Below, piece by piece: positions 26,439 through 35,245 of a stretch of DNA of 64,000 bases. The DNA comes from Streptomyces sp. NBC_01707 (GTDB lineage Bacteria; Actinomycetota; Actinomycetes; Streptomycetales; Streptomycetaceae). Numbering within the stretch: position 1 is the stretch's first letter; each line of letters starts with the position of its first letter. Under the pieces are notes generated by a model. The model saw only the letters and a program-made list of their open reading frames with translations, ran no database searches and had not been told where the DNA came from. The stretch covers positions 8,990,001 to 9,054,000 of the forward strand of contig NZ_CP109190.1 of the NCBI RefSeq assembly GCF_041438805.1. Direction: 5' to 3'. A program made the translations under genes and the position numbers.

Positions 26439-27962
26439 TCAGTCCATGCCGAACGACCGCAGTGCCACCAGGAATTCGGCGGGTCGGGCGGTGTGGACGA
26501 GATGTCCGGCGTCGATGGTGACGAACCGGCAGTCGGGGATCTGCTGCGCCATCCGGGCGAGTTGATCCTGTGGGAGGTGGCTGCCGGGGCCCCCTCCGAT
26601 GACGAGTGTCGGGGCGGTGATGTCGCCGAGGCGCTCATGGCCTGTCGGATCGGGGTCGTTGAGCTGGGCGTCGATCGACGGGACGACCGGCCAGTCGAAG
26701 TCGAGCTTCTGGTCCGGGCGTTCGGCAGGCGGACGCGGCGGGTCGAGCGGGATGAGCGTCGGGGCCTCCTCGATGACGAGTCTGCCGATCAGTCCGGGTT
26801 CCCGTTGGGCGAGCAGATAGGCGGCGGCCCCGCCCATCGAGTGCCCGACGACGGTGGCGCCGGCCAGATTGCGGGCCTCCATGAAGGCGTGCAGATCGTC
26901 GCGGAACAGCTCGAACGAATAGCGGCCGGTCCAGTCGCTGAGGCCGTGGCCGCGGAAGTCGAGTGCGTACACCCGATGGTCGGCGGCGAGCTGTTCGGCG
27001 ATCTCCGTCCAGTCCCGGCTGTTGCCGCCCCGTCCGTGTGCGAGGACGACGGGCGGGGCGGACGGATCGCCCCAGACGCGGTACGCGAGCCGTATGCCGC
27101 CGGCCTGGACGCTGTGCACCTCGGGGTCGAGGAACGCACGGACGGTGCGGACGAACGCGCCGGGGTCGTCGAGCCACGGGAAGTGCGCGGCACCGCGCTG
27201 CACGGCGAACTCGGCCTGCGGAAAGAGCGCGGCCAGCTCGGCGGCGCGGTCGGGGGTCGGTGCCGCGTCGTACTCCCCCGCGAGGACGAGCACCGGGACC
27301 GGCAGGTCGTGCAGTGCGGCAACCGTGGCCGCCGTGTCGAAGGCGCCGTCCTGGTGGTGGACCGCCATCGCCCCGGTATTGCACTGTGCCGCTTTCCCGG
27401 CGGCATGCGTGCGAGCCGCGGCGTCCCACCGCCCGTAGGCGAACGGCTCGACCGCCGCCCATTGCTCGCTGCCGCCGTGTCCGGCCTGGATCTCCTTCAG
27501 TGCCGAGACCCCGGCCTCGTACCAGGGTTCGCCGCTGCGCAGCGCGAAGGCGTCGGTCCGGTCCTGGTCGGTCGTCTCCAGCCCGACGGCCCGGGCTCCC
27601 GGAGTGACGAGCGTGAGCGAGCGCAGCCGCTGCGGATACCGGGCGGCGTAGAGCTCGACCAGGTTGCCGGACGCCGAGTGTCCCAGCAGGTCGATGCGCT
27701 CCAGGCCCAGGTGCACGCGCAGCGCCTCGACGTCGTCGACGAGGCGATCGCAGCGGTACGTCGCGGGGTCGTCGGGCACCGCGGACTCGCCCGTCCCCCG
27801 CAGATCGAGCAGCACCAGCTGCCGGTGGGCGGAGAGTCCGCCCAGGTCGCCGAGGTAGACGGCGGCCCGCATCGGCCCACCGGGCACACAGATCAGTGGC
27901 TCGCCCTCGCCCTGCAGGTGGTAGGTGAGCCCGGTCCCGTCATATGTGTGAAAGAACGGCAT
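26439..27962 (-). CDS. Tandem alpha/beta-hydrolase fusion protein
   Basis: 507 residues made of two complete alpha/beta-hydrolase domains. Domain 1 (about 1-275) has VPGGPMRAAVYLG (oxyanion loop), GHSASGN (nucleophile Ser), LAGEYDAAP (acid) and GAAHFPWLD (His). Domain 2 (about 276-507) has LAHGRGGNSRDWT, GHSMGGAAAYL, GGGPGSHLPQ and DAGHLVHTARP. Both triads look intact apart from an unclear acid in domain 2. Substrates are unknown. The start is uncertain: ATG 27962 (MPFFHTYDG) is chosen by analogy with single-domain relatives, with ATG 27971 as an alternative; neither has a strong ribosome site. It is convergent with the WhiE VIII gene. Confidence 0.75.
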   Translation of the reverse strand: MPFFHTYDGTGLTYHLQGEGEPLICVPGGPMRAAVYLGDLGGLSAHRQLVLLDLRGTGESAVPDDPATYRCDRLVDDVEALRVHLGLERIDLLGHSASGNLVELYAARYPQRLRSLTLVTPGARAVGLETTDQDRTDAFALRSGEPWYEAGVSALKEIQAGHGGSEQWAAVEPFAYGRWDAAARTHAAGKAAQCNTGAMAVHHQDGAFDTAATVAALHDLPVPVLVLAGEYDAAPTPDRAAELAALFPQAEFAVQRGAAHFPWLDDPGAFVRTVRAFLDPEVHSVQAGGIRLAYRVWGDPSAPPVVLAHGRGGNSRDWTEIAEQLAADHRVYALDFRGHGLSDWTGRYSFELFRDDLHAFMEARNLAGATVVGHSMGGAAAYLLAQREPGLIGRLVIEEAPTLIPLDPPRPPAERPDQKLDFDWPVVPSIDAQLNDPDPTGHERLGDITAPTLVIGGGPGSHLPQDQLARMAQQIPDCRFVTIDAGHLVHTARPAEFLVALRSFGMD

Positions 27963-28108
27963 GCACGCCATCCAAACAGGCGCCGCGCCGGGCTGCACCG
28001 GTGTTCGGTGTGAGCGTATCCGCGCCGCGGTTCGGCCCCGACCGGCACGATTGTGCCGCCCCCCTTGCCAGGTCGCGGATCATCCTGAATTACTGCTCCC
28101 GTAACGAT

Positions 28109-28126
28109 CGACCGAATGATCGGTCG
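28109..28126. promoter_or_regulatory. 18-bp palindrome upstream of the PaaK-like gene
   Basis: CGACCGA-ATGA-TCGGTCG, two perfect 7-bp arms centred about 35 bp upstream of the PaaK start codon. The form and length suit a TetR-family operator. The regulator is not in the window. Confidence 0.5.
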
Positions 28127-28151
28127 TCTGCTCGGGACGAGGGAGATCGGC

Positions 28152-29441
28152 ATGACGGCTCTGCTGGACGCGGCGGAACGGCTCGACCGCAAGGAGCTGG
28201 AGGCGCTGCAGCTGGAACGTCTGCGCGCCACACTTCAGCATGCGTACGACCACGTCGGTTTCTACCGTGCGGCGTTCGACGCGGCGGGGCTTCGCCCGGA
28301 CGACTGCCGCAGTCTCGCCGACCTGGCCCGCTTCCCGTTCACCACGAAGACCGATCTGCGCGACAACTATCCGTTCGGCATGTTCGCGGTGCCGGAGGAC
28401 CAGGTACGGCGCATCCATGCGTCCAGCGGGACCACGGGCCGCCCCACCGTCGTCGGCTACACCCAGGGGGATCTCGACACCTGGGCGGATGTGGTCGCCC
28501 GCTCGATCCGTGCGGCCGGCGGCCGCCCGGGCCAGAAGGTCCATGTGGCGTACGGGTACGGGCTGTTCACCGGCGGACTCGGGGCGCACTACGGAGCGGA
28601 GCGGCTCGGCTGTACGGTCATCCCCGCGTCCGGCGGCATGACTGCCCGCCAGGTGCAGCTGATCCAGGACTTCCGGCCGGAGATCATCATGATCACGCCG
28701 TCGTACATGCTCACGCTTCTCGACGAGTTCGAGCGGCAGGGCGTCGATCCGCGCACGACATCGCTGAAGGTCGGGATATTCGGTGCCGAGCCGTGGACGC
28801 AGGAGATGCGCCGGGAGATCGAGGAGCGGTTCGCCATCGACGCGGTCGACATCTACGGCCTGTCGGAGGTGATCGGCCCCGGTGTCGCCCAGGAGTGCGT
28901 CGAGACGAAGGACGGACTGCACATCTGGGAGGACCACTTCTATCCGGAGGTCGTCGACCCGCTGACCGGTGAGGTGTTGCCGGAGGGCGAGGAGGGCGAG
29001 CTCGTCTTCACCTCGCTCACCAAGGAGGCCATGCCGGTGATCCGCTACCGGACCCGGGATCTGACCCGCCTGCTGCCCGGCACGGCCAGGGTCTTCCGGC
29101 GTATGGAGAAGGTCACCGGGCGCAGCGACGACCTGGTGATCCTTCGCGGGGTGAATCTCTTCCCGACCCAGATCGAGGAGATCGTGCTGCGTACACCCGG
29201 GGTGGCGCCGCACTTCCAGCTCCGGCTGACCCGCGAGGGCCGGCTCGACGCGCTCACGGTGCGGGCGGAGGCGCGGGCGGAGTCGACGCCGGACCAGCGG
29301 GCGGCGGCGGCACTCACGATCGCGACGGCTGTCAAGGAGGGCATCGGGGTGTCGGTGGGGGTCGAGATCGTCGACCCCGAGACGCTGGAGCGGTCGGTCG
29401 GCAAGTTCAAGCGGATCGTGGACGAGCGCGGCGGGCGTTGA
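28152..29441 (+). CDS. paaK: Phenylacetate-CoA ligase family protein (PaaK-like)
   Basis: 429-residue AMP-forming aryl-CoA ligase. Key motifs are HASSGTTGRPTVVGYT (P-loop), IYGLSEVIGPGVAQEC (aromatic-binding/A5), IRYRTRDLTRL and the C-terminal FPTQIEEIVL and VGKFKRIVDERGGR lid with the catalytic Lys. The length matches PaaK (about 430-440). The ATG at 28152 is chosen over the ATG at 28116 because GAGGGAG is 6-8 nt upstream and the earlier ATG lies inside the palindrome at 28109-28126. The ring epoxidase and hydrolase genes of the paa pathway are not nearby, so it may supply aryl-CoA for another use. Confidence 0.88.
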   Translation: MTALLDAAERLDRKELEALQLERLRATLQHAYDHVGFYRAAFDAAGLRPDDCRSLADLARFPFTTKTDLRDNYPFGMFAVPEDQVRRIHASSGTTGRPTVVGYTQGDLDTWADVVARSIRAAGGRPGQKVHVAYGYGLFTGGLGAHYGAERLGCTVIPASGGMTARQVQLIQDFRPEIIMITPSYMLTLLDEFERQGVDPRTTSLKVGIFGAEPWTQEMRREIEERFAIDAVDIYGLSEVIGPGVAQECVETKDGLHIWEDHFYPEVVDPLTGEVLPEGEEGELVFTSLTKEAMPVIRYRTRDLTRLLPGTARVFRRMEKVTGRSDDLVILRGVNLFPTQIEEIVLRTPGVAPHFQLRLTREGRLDALTVRAEARAESTPDQRAAAALTIATAVKEGIGVSVGVEIVDPETLERSVGKFKRIVDERGGR

Positions 29442-29456
29442 GCGCCCGCCGTCGGA

Positions 29457-29490
29457 CCGCCGGGGAGCGGGCGCCGTTCGCCCCCGGCGG
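29457..29490. terminator. Terminator hairpin between convergent ligase genes
   Basis: A 9-bp perfect stem (29457-29465 with 29482-29490) between the stops at 29441 and 29573. A second small hairpin overlaps the PaaK stop codon (GGCGGGCG ... CGCCCGCC). Confidence 0.65.
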
Positions 29491-29572
29491 ATGGGACGGG
29501 CACCGCGGTGTTCCCGGCCTCTGCCCGGGCCGCCGCCGTGTCGGGGGCCTTCGTCGGGATCGGCCGAAACCG

Positions 29573-31081
29573 TCACCCAGGGAGCGTGAAACGGTCCCTG
29601 AGCTCGCGCTTGAGGATCTTTCCGCTGGCGTTGCGCGGCAGTTCGTCCACGAAGAGGACCTTCTTCGGGGCCTTGAAGTGGGCGAGCCGTTCCCGCACAT
29701 GGTCGAGCAGCTGCTGTTCCGTGGCGTCGGCGCGCAGGACCACGACGGCGGTGACGGCCTCGATCCAGCGCTCGTCGGGCAATCCGACGACGGCTGTCTC
29801 CGCGACGGCTGGGTGAGTGTAGAGCGCGTCCTCGACCTGGCGGGAGGCGACGAGGACACCACCGGAGTTGATGACGTCCTTCACCCGGTCCACGACGGTG
29901 AAGAAGCCCTCCGGGTCCCGGACCGCGAGATCGCCGGAGTGGAACCACCCGTCGCGGAACGCCTCTGCGGTCTCCTCCGGCTTGTCCCAGTAGCCCTCGC
30001 ACAGCTGCGGGGAGCGGTAGACGACCTCGCCCGCCATACCGTCGGGGACCTCCTTGCCGTGCTCGTCGACGACTCGCGCCTCGACGAAGAGCACCGGCCG
30101 GCCGCAGGAGTCCATCCGGCCCTCGTGCTCGTCGGGCCCGAGGACGGTGGCGAGCGGGCCGATCTCGCTCTGTCCGAAGCAGTTGTAGAAGGCGAGCGCG
30201 GGCAACCGCTCACGGAGCCGTTCCAGCACCGGAACCGGCATGATCGACGCCCCGTAGTACGCCTTTCGCAGCCCGCCGAGGTCTCGGGTGGCGAACTCCG
30301 GGTGGTTGGCGAGGCCGATCCAGACGGTCGGCGGGGCGAACAGACTGTCCGCCTGCCCGGCCTCGACGAGGTCGAAGATCCTGCCCGCTTCGGGCGCGTC
30401 GAGGATGGTGTTCTCCGCGCCGACCGCGAGGTACGGCAGCAGGAACACATGCATCTGGGCGGAGTGGTAGAGCGGCAGTGAGTGGACGGGCCGGTCGGTG
30501 GGACGCAGATCGAGGGCGGTGATCGCGCTGACGTACTCGTGGACGAGGGAGCCGTGCGTCATCATCGCGCCTTTGGGGAGCGCGGTGGTGCCCGATGTGT
30601 AGAGCAGCTGCACCAGGTCGCCGGCGGCCGGTTCGCGCTCAGCGGTGAAGGAGCGTGGGCTGGCGAGTTCACCGAGAAGGGAGTGCGGCGCGTCGCGCAG
30701 CGGACGTACGGCGAAACCGGCCGGGATCCGGTCGGCAAGGTCCGGATCGGTGAGGACGAGGGCGCTGCCCGACTGCTGCAGGATGTACGTCAGGTCGTCG
30801 CCGGTGAGGTTCTGGTTGACCGGCACATGGACCAGGCCGGCGCGGGCGCAGGCGAGGTACGCGATCAGGTACGCGTCGGAGTTGTGCGCGTAGGAGGCGA
30901 CCCGGTCGCCGGGGTGCAGGCCGTGTCCGTCGAGCAGGACGGCGGCAGCGGTGCTGACCGCCGTGTCGAGGGCCCGGTAGGTCCAGGACCGTTCGGCATA
31001 CCGCACAGCGGTGCGATCAGGAGTGCGCCGGGCGCTGCGCGTCACGACGCCGTCGACTGTGGAGCTGCGTACACCTGTCAT
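29573..31081 (-). CDS. Acyl-CoA synthetase (long/medium-chain AMP-forming ligase)
   Basis: 502 residues with LLYTSGTTALPKGAMM (A3), YNCFGQSEIGPLATV (A5), GWFHSGDLAVRDPEGF and DVINSGGVLVASRQVE (A7/A8) and the C-terminal LPRNASGKILKRELR with the catalytic Lys. In A8 the usual Gly-Glu-Asn is Gly-Gly-Val-Leu, and in A3 Ala replaces Gly after TT. The ATG at 31081 is taken as the start (MTGVRSS) with a weak AGGA upstream. It is divergent from the penicillin-acylase family gene. The substrate is probably a fatty or aryl acid, but this cannot be assigned. Confidence 0.85.
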   Translation of the reverse strand: MTGVRSSTVDGVVTRSARRTPDRTAVRYAERSWTYRALDTAVSTAAAVLLDGHGLHPGDRVASYAHNSDAYLIAYLACARAGLVHVPVNQNLTGDDLTYILQQSGSALVLTDPDLADRIPAGFAVRPLRDAPHSLLGELASPRSFTAEREPAAGDLVQLLYTSGTTALPKGAMMTHGSLVHEYVSAITALDLRPTDRPVHSLPLYHSAQMHVFLLPYLAVGAENTILDAPEAGRIFDLVEAGQADSLFAPPTVWIGLANHPEFATRDLGGLRKAYYGASIMPVPVLERLRERLPALAFYNCFGQSEIGPLATVLGPDEHEGRMDSCGRPVLFVEARVVDEHGKEVPDGMAGEVVYRSPQLCEGYWDKPEETAEAFRDGWFHSGDLAVRDPEGFFTVVDRVKDVINSGGVLVASRQVEDALYTHPAVAETAVVGLPDERWIEAVTAVVVLRADATEQQLLDHVRERLAHFKAPKKVLFVDELPRNASGKILKRELRDRFTLPG

Positions 31082-31230
31082 GGCGTGATCCTGTGCGGCC
31101 GGGGCCCGGTGGTCAAGGGCGGATCCCGGCCTCGATGTTGACAGGGGTACGGAGGTGCTGGCTGAGTTGCGCGTGGCGTCTCGGAAGATCCGAGCAACCG
31201 CCTTTCGCGCACGCACAGTTGGGAGGACCC

Positions 31231-33642
31231 TTGCCCCTCCGAAACCGGCTCAGACTTCTCGCGGTATCCGGTCTCGCTCTGTTCACCGTGTCGGCGTCCC
31301 TGCCACCGGCCGCGGCCGATCCCTCGCACGACCGGCACCCGTCGGGCGGCGGGCTCTCCGCCGTGATCCGCTACACCGAGTACGGCATCCCGCACATCGT
31401 GGCCAAGGACTACGCGGATCTGGGGTTCGGCAACGGCTGGGCGCAGGCCGCCGACCAGGTGTGCACGCTCGCCGACGGCTTCGTGACGCTGCGCGGCGAG
31501 CGGTCGAGGTACTTCGGCCCGGACGCGGCGCCGGACGGCTCGCTGTCCTCCGCGACGAAGAATCTCTCCAGTGATCTCTACTTCCGCGGGATACGCGACA
31601 GCCACACCGTCGAGAAGCTGCTGAAGGTGCCCGCTCCGGCGGGTCAGAGCCATGACGTGAAGGAGCTGGAACGCGGCTGGGCGGCCGGGTACAACGCATG
31701 GCTGGCCCAGAACCGGATCACGGATCCGGCCTGCCGGAACGCCGACTGGGTGCGGCCGGTGACGGCCCTGGACGTCACGACCCGCGCCTTCGCGCTCTCC
31801 GTGCTGGGCGGCCAGGGCCGCGGCATCGACGGCATCACAGCGGCGCAGCCACCGACGGGCACGGCCGCGTCGCCCGGTGTCCGGCCCACGGACGCGGCGC
31901 AGGCGGCGCAGCGGCTGCTGTCCACGCAGAACGCGGACATGGGCTCCAACGCGGTCGCGTTCCGGGGCAGTTCGACGGCGAACGGGCGTGGGCTGCTGCT
32001 GGGCAATCCGCACTACCCGTGGCAGGGTGGGCGGCGGTTCTGGCAGTCGCAGCAGACCATCCCCGGGGAGCTGAACGTGGCGGGCGGTTCGCTGCTCGGC
32101 TCGGCGACCGTGTCGATCGGGCACAACGCGAACATCGCGTGGAGCCACACGGTCGCCACCGGTGTCACCCTCAATCTGCATCAGCTGAGTCTGGACCCGG
32201 CGGATCCGACCGTCTATCTGGTGGACGGCCGGCCGGAGCGCATGGTGAAACGCACGGTCTCGGTGGCCGTGAAGGGCGGCGCCGCGGTGACCCGCGCGCA
32301 GTGGTGGACCCGGTACGGTCCGGTCGTCAACTCGCTCGGGGCCGGGCTGCCGTTGCCGTGGACGGCGGCCACCGCGTACGCGCTCAACGACCCGAACGCC
32401 ACGAATCTGCGATCCCCGGACACCGGTCTCGGGTTCAGCAGGGCCCGTAGCACCGCCGACATCCAGACCGCGTTGCGCCGCACCCAGGGGCTGCCGTGGG
32501 TGAACACCATCGCCGCCGATTCGTCGGGGCATTCGTTCTTCTCCCAGTCGCAGGTGCTGCCGAGGATCACGGACGAGCTCGCTCAGCGGTGCTCCACCCC
32601 GCTGGGCCGGGCGACGTACCCGTCGTCCGGGCTCGCGGTGCTGGACGGTTCGAGGAGCGACTGCGCCCTCGGTTCGGACCCGGATGCGGTGCAGCCCGGC
32701 ATCTTCGGGCCGGGCCGGATGCCGACCGTCAAGGACGCCCCGTACGTCGAGAACTCCAACGACAGCGCCTGGCTGACCAACGCCGACGCTCCGCTGACCG
32801 GCTTCGAGCGGGTCTTCGGTACGGTCGCCGCGCCCCGGTCGATGCGGACCCGGGGAGCGATCGAGGATGTGTCGGCGATGGCGGCGAAGGGCCGGCTCAC
32901 CCTCCGCGATCTGCAGGACCAGCAGTACGCGAACCGCGCCCCGGCCGGGGATCTGGCCGCGGCCGACCTGGCGCGCGCCTGCGCCGCGCTGCCCGGCGGG
33001 CGTGCCGTCGGCAGTGACGGGACAGCGGTCGATGTCTCGGCGGCGTGCGGTGTGCTCGCCCACTGGGACCGCAGGGTCGACACCGGCAGCCGGGGGGCGC
33101 TGCTCTTCGACCGGTTCTGGCGCAGGGCCACCGCGGTGCCGGCGGCCGAGCTGTGGAAGGTGCCCTTCTCCGCCGCGGACCCGGTCCGTACCCCGAACAC
33201 GCTGAACACCTCGGCTCCGGGGGTCACTTCGGCGCTCGCCGACGCGGTCGCCGAGCTGCGCGCGGCCGGGATCGCCCTGGACGCACCGCTTGGCGACCAC
33301 CAAGGGGTCGTGCGGAACGGGAAGCGCATCCCGGTGGGCGGCGGCACGGAGTCCCTCGGTATCTGGAACAAGACGGAGCCGGTGTGGGACGCCGCAGGTG
33401 GCGGCTACACGGAGGTGTCGGCCGGCTCGAGCTATGTCCAGGCGGTCGGCTGGGACGGCTCGAAGTGCCCGGTTGCCCGAACCCTGCTGACGTACTCCCA
33501 GTCCTCGAATCCGAAGTCGCCGCACTTCAGCGACCAGACCGAGCTCTACTCGGGTGAGCGCTGGGTGACCTCCCGGTTCTGCGAGAAGGACATCGCACGC
33601 TCGCCGGCACTGCGGGTGGTGCGGGTGCACGAGCACCGGTAG
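31231..33642 (+). CDS. Penicillin acylase family secreted hydrolase (aculeacin acylase/AHL acylase type)
   Basis: 803 residues from a TTG start at 31231, chosen because GGGAGG lies 4-9 nt upstream and a signal peptide follows at once (RNRLRLLAVSGLALFTVSAS). The alpha chain is about 31-238. The N-terminal nucleophile is Ser239 in NADMGSNAVAF, where autocleavage would release the beta chain. LGNPHYPW and GHNANIAWSHTVATG follow, as in Ntn-hydrolases that cleave long acyl side chains of lipopeptides or acyl-homoserine lactones. It is exported and probably hydrolyses N-acyl bonds outside the cell. The adjacent acyl-CoA synthetases could recycle released fatty acids (inference). Confidence 0.85.
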   Translation: MPLRNRLRLLAVSGLALFTVSASLPPAAADPSHDRHPSGGGLSAVIRYTEYGIPHIVAKDYADLGFGNGWAQAADQVCTLADGFVTLRGERSRYFGPDAAPDGSLSSATKNLSSDLYFRGIRDSHTVEKLLKVPAPAGQSHDVKELERGWAAGYNAWLAQNRITDPACRNADWVRPVTALDVTTRAFALSVLGGQGRGIDGITAAQPPTGTAASPGVRPTDAAQAAQRLLSTQNADMGSNAVAFRGSSTANGRGLLLGNPHYPWQGGRRFWQSQQTIPGELNVAGGSLLGSATVSIGHNANIAWSHTVATGVTLNLHQLSLDPADPTVYLVDGRPERMVKRTVSVAVKGGAAVTRAQWWTRYGPVVNSLGAGLPLPWTAATAYALNDPNATNLRSPDTGLGFSRARSTADIQTALRRTQGLPWVNTIAADSSGHSFFSQSQVLPRITDELAQRCSTPLGRATYPSSGLAVLDGSRSDCALGSDPDAVQPGIFGPGRMPTVKDAPYVENSNDSAWLTNADAPLTGFERVFGTVAAPRSMRTRGAIEDVSAMAAKGRLTLRDLQDQQYANRAPAGDLAAADLARACAALPGGRAVGSDGTAVDVSAACGVLAHWDRRVDTGSRGALLFDRFWRRATAVPAAELWKVPFSAADPVRTPNTLNTSAPGVTSALADAVAELRAAGIALDAPLGDHQGVVRNGKRIPVGGGTESLGIWNKTEPVWDAAGGGYTEVSAGSSYVQAVGWDGSKCPVARTLLTYSQSSNPKSPHFSDQTELYSGERWVTSRFCEKDIARSPALRVVRVHEHR

Positions 33643-33650
33643 TCCGCCGT

Positions 33651-33689
33651 GGGCCGGTACCCCGCCCGGGGACGGCAGGGTGCCGGCCC
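33651..33689. terminator. Terminator hairpin between convergent acylase and ligase genes
   Basis: GGGCCGGTACC at 33651-33661 pairs with GGTGCCGGCCC at 33679-33689 (one G-U-type mismatch), with a 17-nt loop that can itself fold. It lies 8 bp after the acylase stop and 5 bp before the ligase stop on the other strand. Confidence 0.65.
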
Positions 33690-33694
33690 GTCGG

Positions 33695-35245
33695 TCACAG
33701 TCGCCGCCGGTGGCCTTCCCAGTACGGGTCGCGCAGCCGTCGCTTGTACAGCTTGCCGTTCGGGTCGCGCGGCATCGTCTCGATGAAGTCGACGCTCTTG
33801 GGGCGTTTGTACCCGGCGAGCCGCTGCGCGCAGTGGGCGAGGATCTCGGTGGCGAACCCGTCGCCCGGCAGGTGTCCCTCAGCCGGCTCGACGACCGCCT
33901 TGACCTCCTCGCCCCAGTCGGCGTGCGGGATACCGAAGACGGCGGCGTCGGCGACCGCGGGGTGGGCTAGGAGGGCGGCTTCGATCTCGGCGGGGTAGAT
34001 GTTCACGCCGCCCGAGATGATCATGTCGATCTTGCGGTCGCGGAGGAAGAGATAGCCGCCCTCGTCGAGGATGCCGAGGTCGCCGACGGTGAAGAAGTCA
34101 CCGATGCGGTTCTTCTCCGTCTTGGTCCTGTCCTTGTGATAGCTGAAGCCACCGGTGCTCATCTTCATGTAGACGGTGCCCAGTTCGCCCGGCGGGAGGC
34201 GGTTGCCGTCGTCGTCGAAGACGGCGAGTTCGCTGATGGGCCACGCCTTCCCGACCGTGCCGGGTTTCTTCAGCCAGTCCTCGGCGGTGGCGAACGCCCC
34301 GCCACCCTCGCTGGCGGCGTAGTACTCCTCGACGCACCGTCCCCACCAGTCGATCATGGCGCGTTTGACGTGGTCGGGGCAGGGGGCCGCGCCATGGATG
34401 GCATGCCGCATCGAGGTGACGTCGTACCGCTCCTTCACCTTGTCGGGCAGGGCCAGGAGGCGGTGGAACTGGGTGGGGACCATGTGCGTGTGCGTGCAGC
34501 GGTGGGCGTCGATGACCCGCAGCATCTCCTCGGGCGCCCACTTGTCCATCAGCACCAGGGGGTGCCCGATGTGCAGGGCGGCGCCCGCGAACTGGAGTAC
34601 GGCGGTGTGGTAGAGCGGCGAGCAGACCAGGTGGACGTTGCCGTCGAACGGCCTGATGCCGAAGATGCCGAGGAATCCGCCGAGATGGCTCTCCTCGGGG
34701 AGCCTTCCGGGCAGCGGGCGACGGATGCCGCGCGGCCGGCCGGTGGTGCCCGAGGTGTAGTTCATGACCCAGCCGAGCGTGCGGTCGTCGGGCGGGGCGT
34801 CGGACTGCCCGTCGAGCAGTTCGGCGTAGGGGCGGAAGCCGTCGACCTCGCCGACGGCGTACCGGTGGCTCGCCGACAGCTTCGCCTCGTCCGCGGCGGC
34901 AGTCGCAGCGTCGGTGAACCGCTCGTGTGCGATCAGCACCTTGGAGCCGGAGTCGGAGACGATCCAGGCGATCTCGGGGCCGACGAGATGGTGGTTGACG
35001 GGTACGAGGTAGAAGCCGGCCTGGGAGGCGGCGAGGTAGGCGGTGAGGAACTCGACGCCGTTGGGGAGAACGACGGCGAACGCGTCGCCCTGCCGGAGCC
35101 CTGCCGCACGAAGCCCGTGGACCAGGCGGTTGGCGGCGGCGTGCAGCCGGCCTGCGGTCCAGGTCTGCCCGTCGGGCCCGACCAGGACCGTGCGTTCGGG
35201 GTCGGCTGTGGCCTGGGCCCAGAAGCCGTTCGGCGACTGATTCAT
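33695..35245 (-). CDS. Acyl-CoA synthetase (FadD type)
   Basis: 516 residues. Motifs in order are MNYTSGTTGRPRGIRRP (A3), EYYAASEGGGAFATA (A5), FFTVGDLGILDEGGYLFL (A7), DMIISGGVNIYPAEIE (A8) and DPNGKLYKRRLRDPYW with the lid Lys. The ATG at 35245 overlaps the stop of the upstream nitronate monooxygenase-like gene (ATGA at 35242-35245), so the two are co-translated. This pairing suggests a catabolic acid that is activated and then oxidised, or the reverse. The identity of the acid is not evident. Confidence 0.87.
   Translation of the reverse strand: MNQSPNGFWAQATADPERTVLVGPDGQTWTAGRLHAAANRLVHGLRAAGLRQGDAFAVVLPNGVEFLTAYLAASQAGFYLVPVNHHLVGPEIAWIVSDSGSKVLIAHERFTDAATAAADEAKLSASHRYAVGEVDGFRPYAELLDGQSDAPPDDRTLGWVMNYTSGTTGRPRGIRRPLPGRLPEESHLGGFLGIFGIRPFDGNVHLVCSPLYHTAVLQFAGAALHIGHPLVLMDKWAPEEMLRVIDAHRCTHTHMVPTQFHRLLALPDKVKERYDVTSMRHAIHGAAPCPDHVKRAMIDWWGRCVEEYYAASEGGGAFATAEDWLKKPGTVGKAWPISELAVFDDDGNRLPPGELGTVYMKMSTGGFSYHKDRTKTEKNRIGDFFTVGDLGILDEGGYLFLRDRKIDMIISGGVNIYPAEIEAALLAHPAVADAAVFGIPHADWGEEVKAVVEPAEGHLPGDGFATEILAHCAQRLAGYKRPKSVDFIETMPRDPNGKLYKRRLRDPYWEGHRRRL

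Noticed and set aside
31078..33636. An 852-codon minus-strand frame opposite the acylase gene
   Set aside because: Shadow of the plus-strand gene, which has a signal peptide, a nucleophile motif and a ribosome site.
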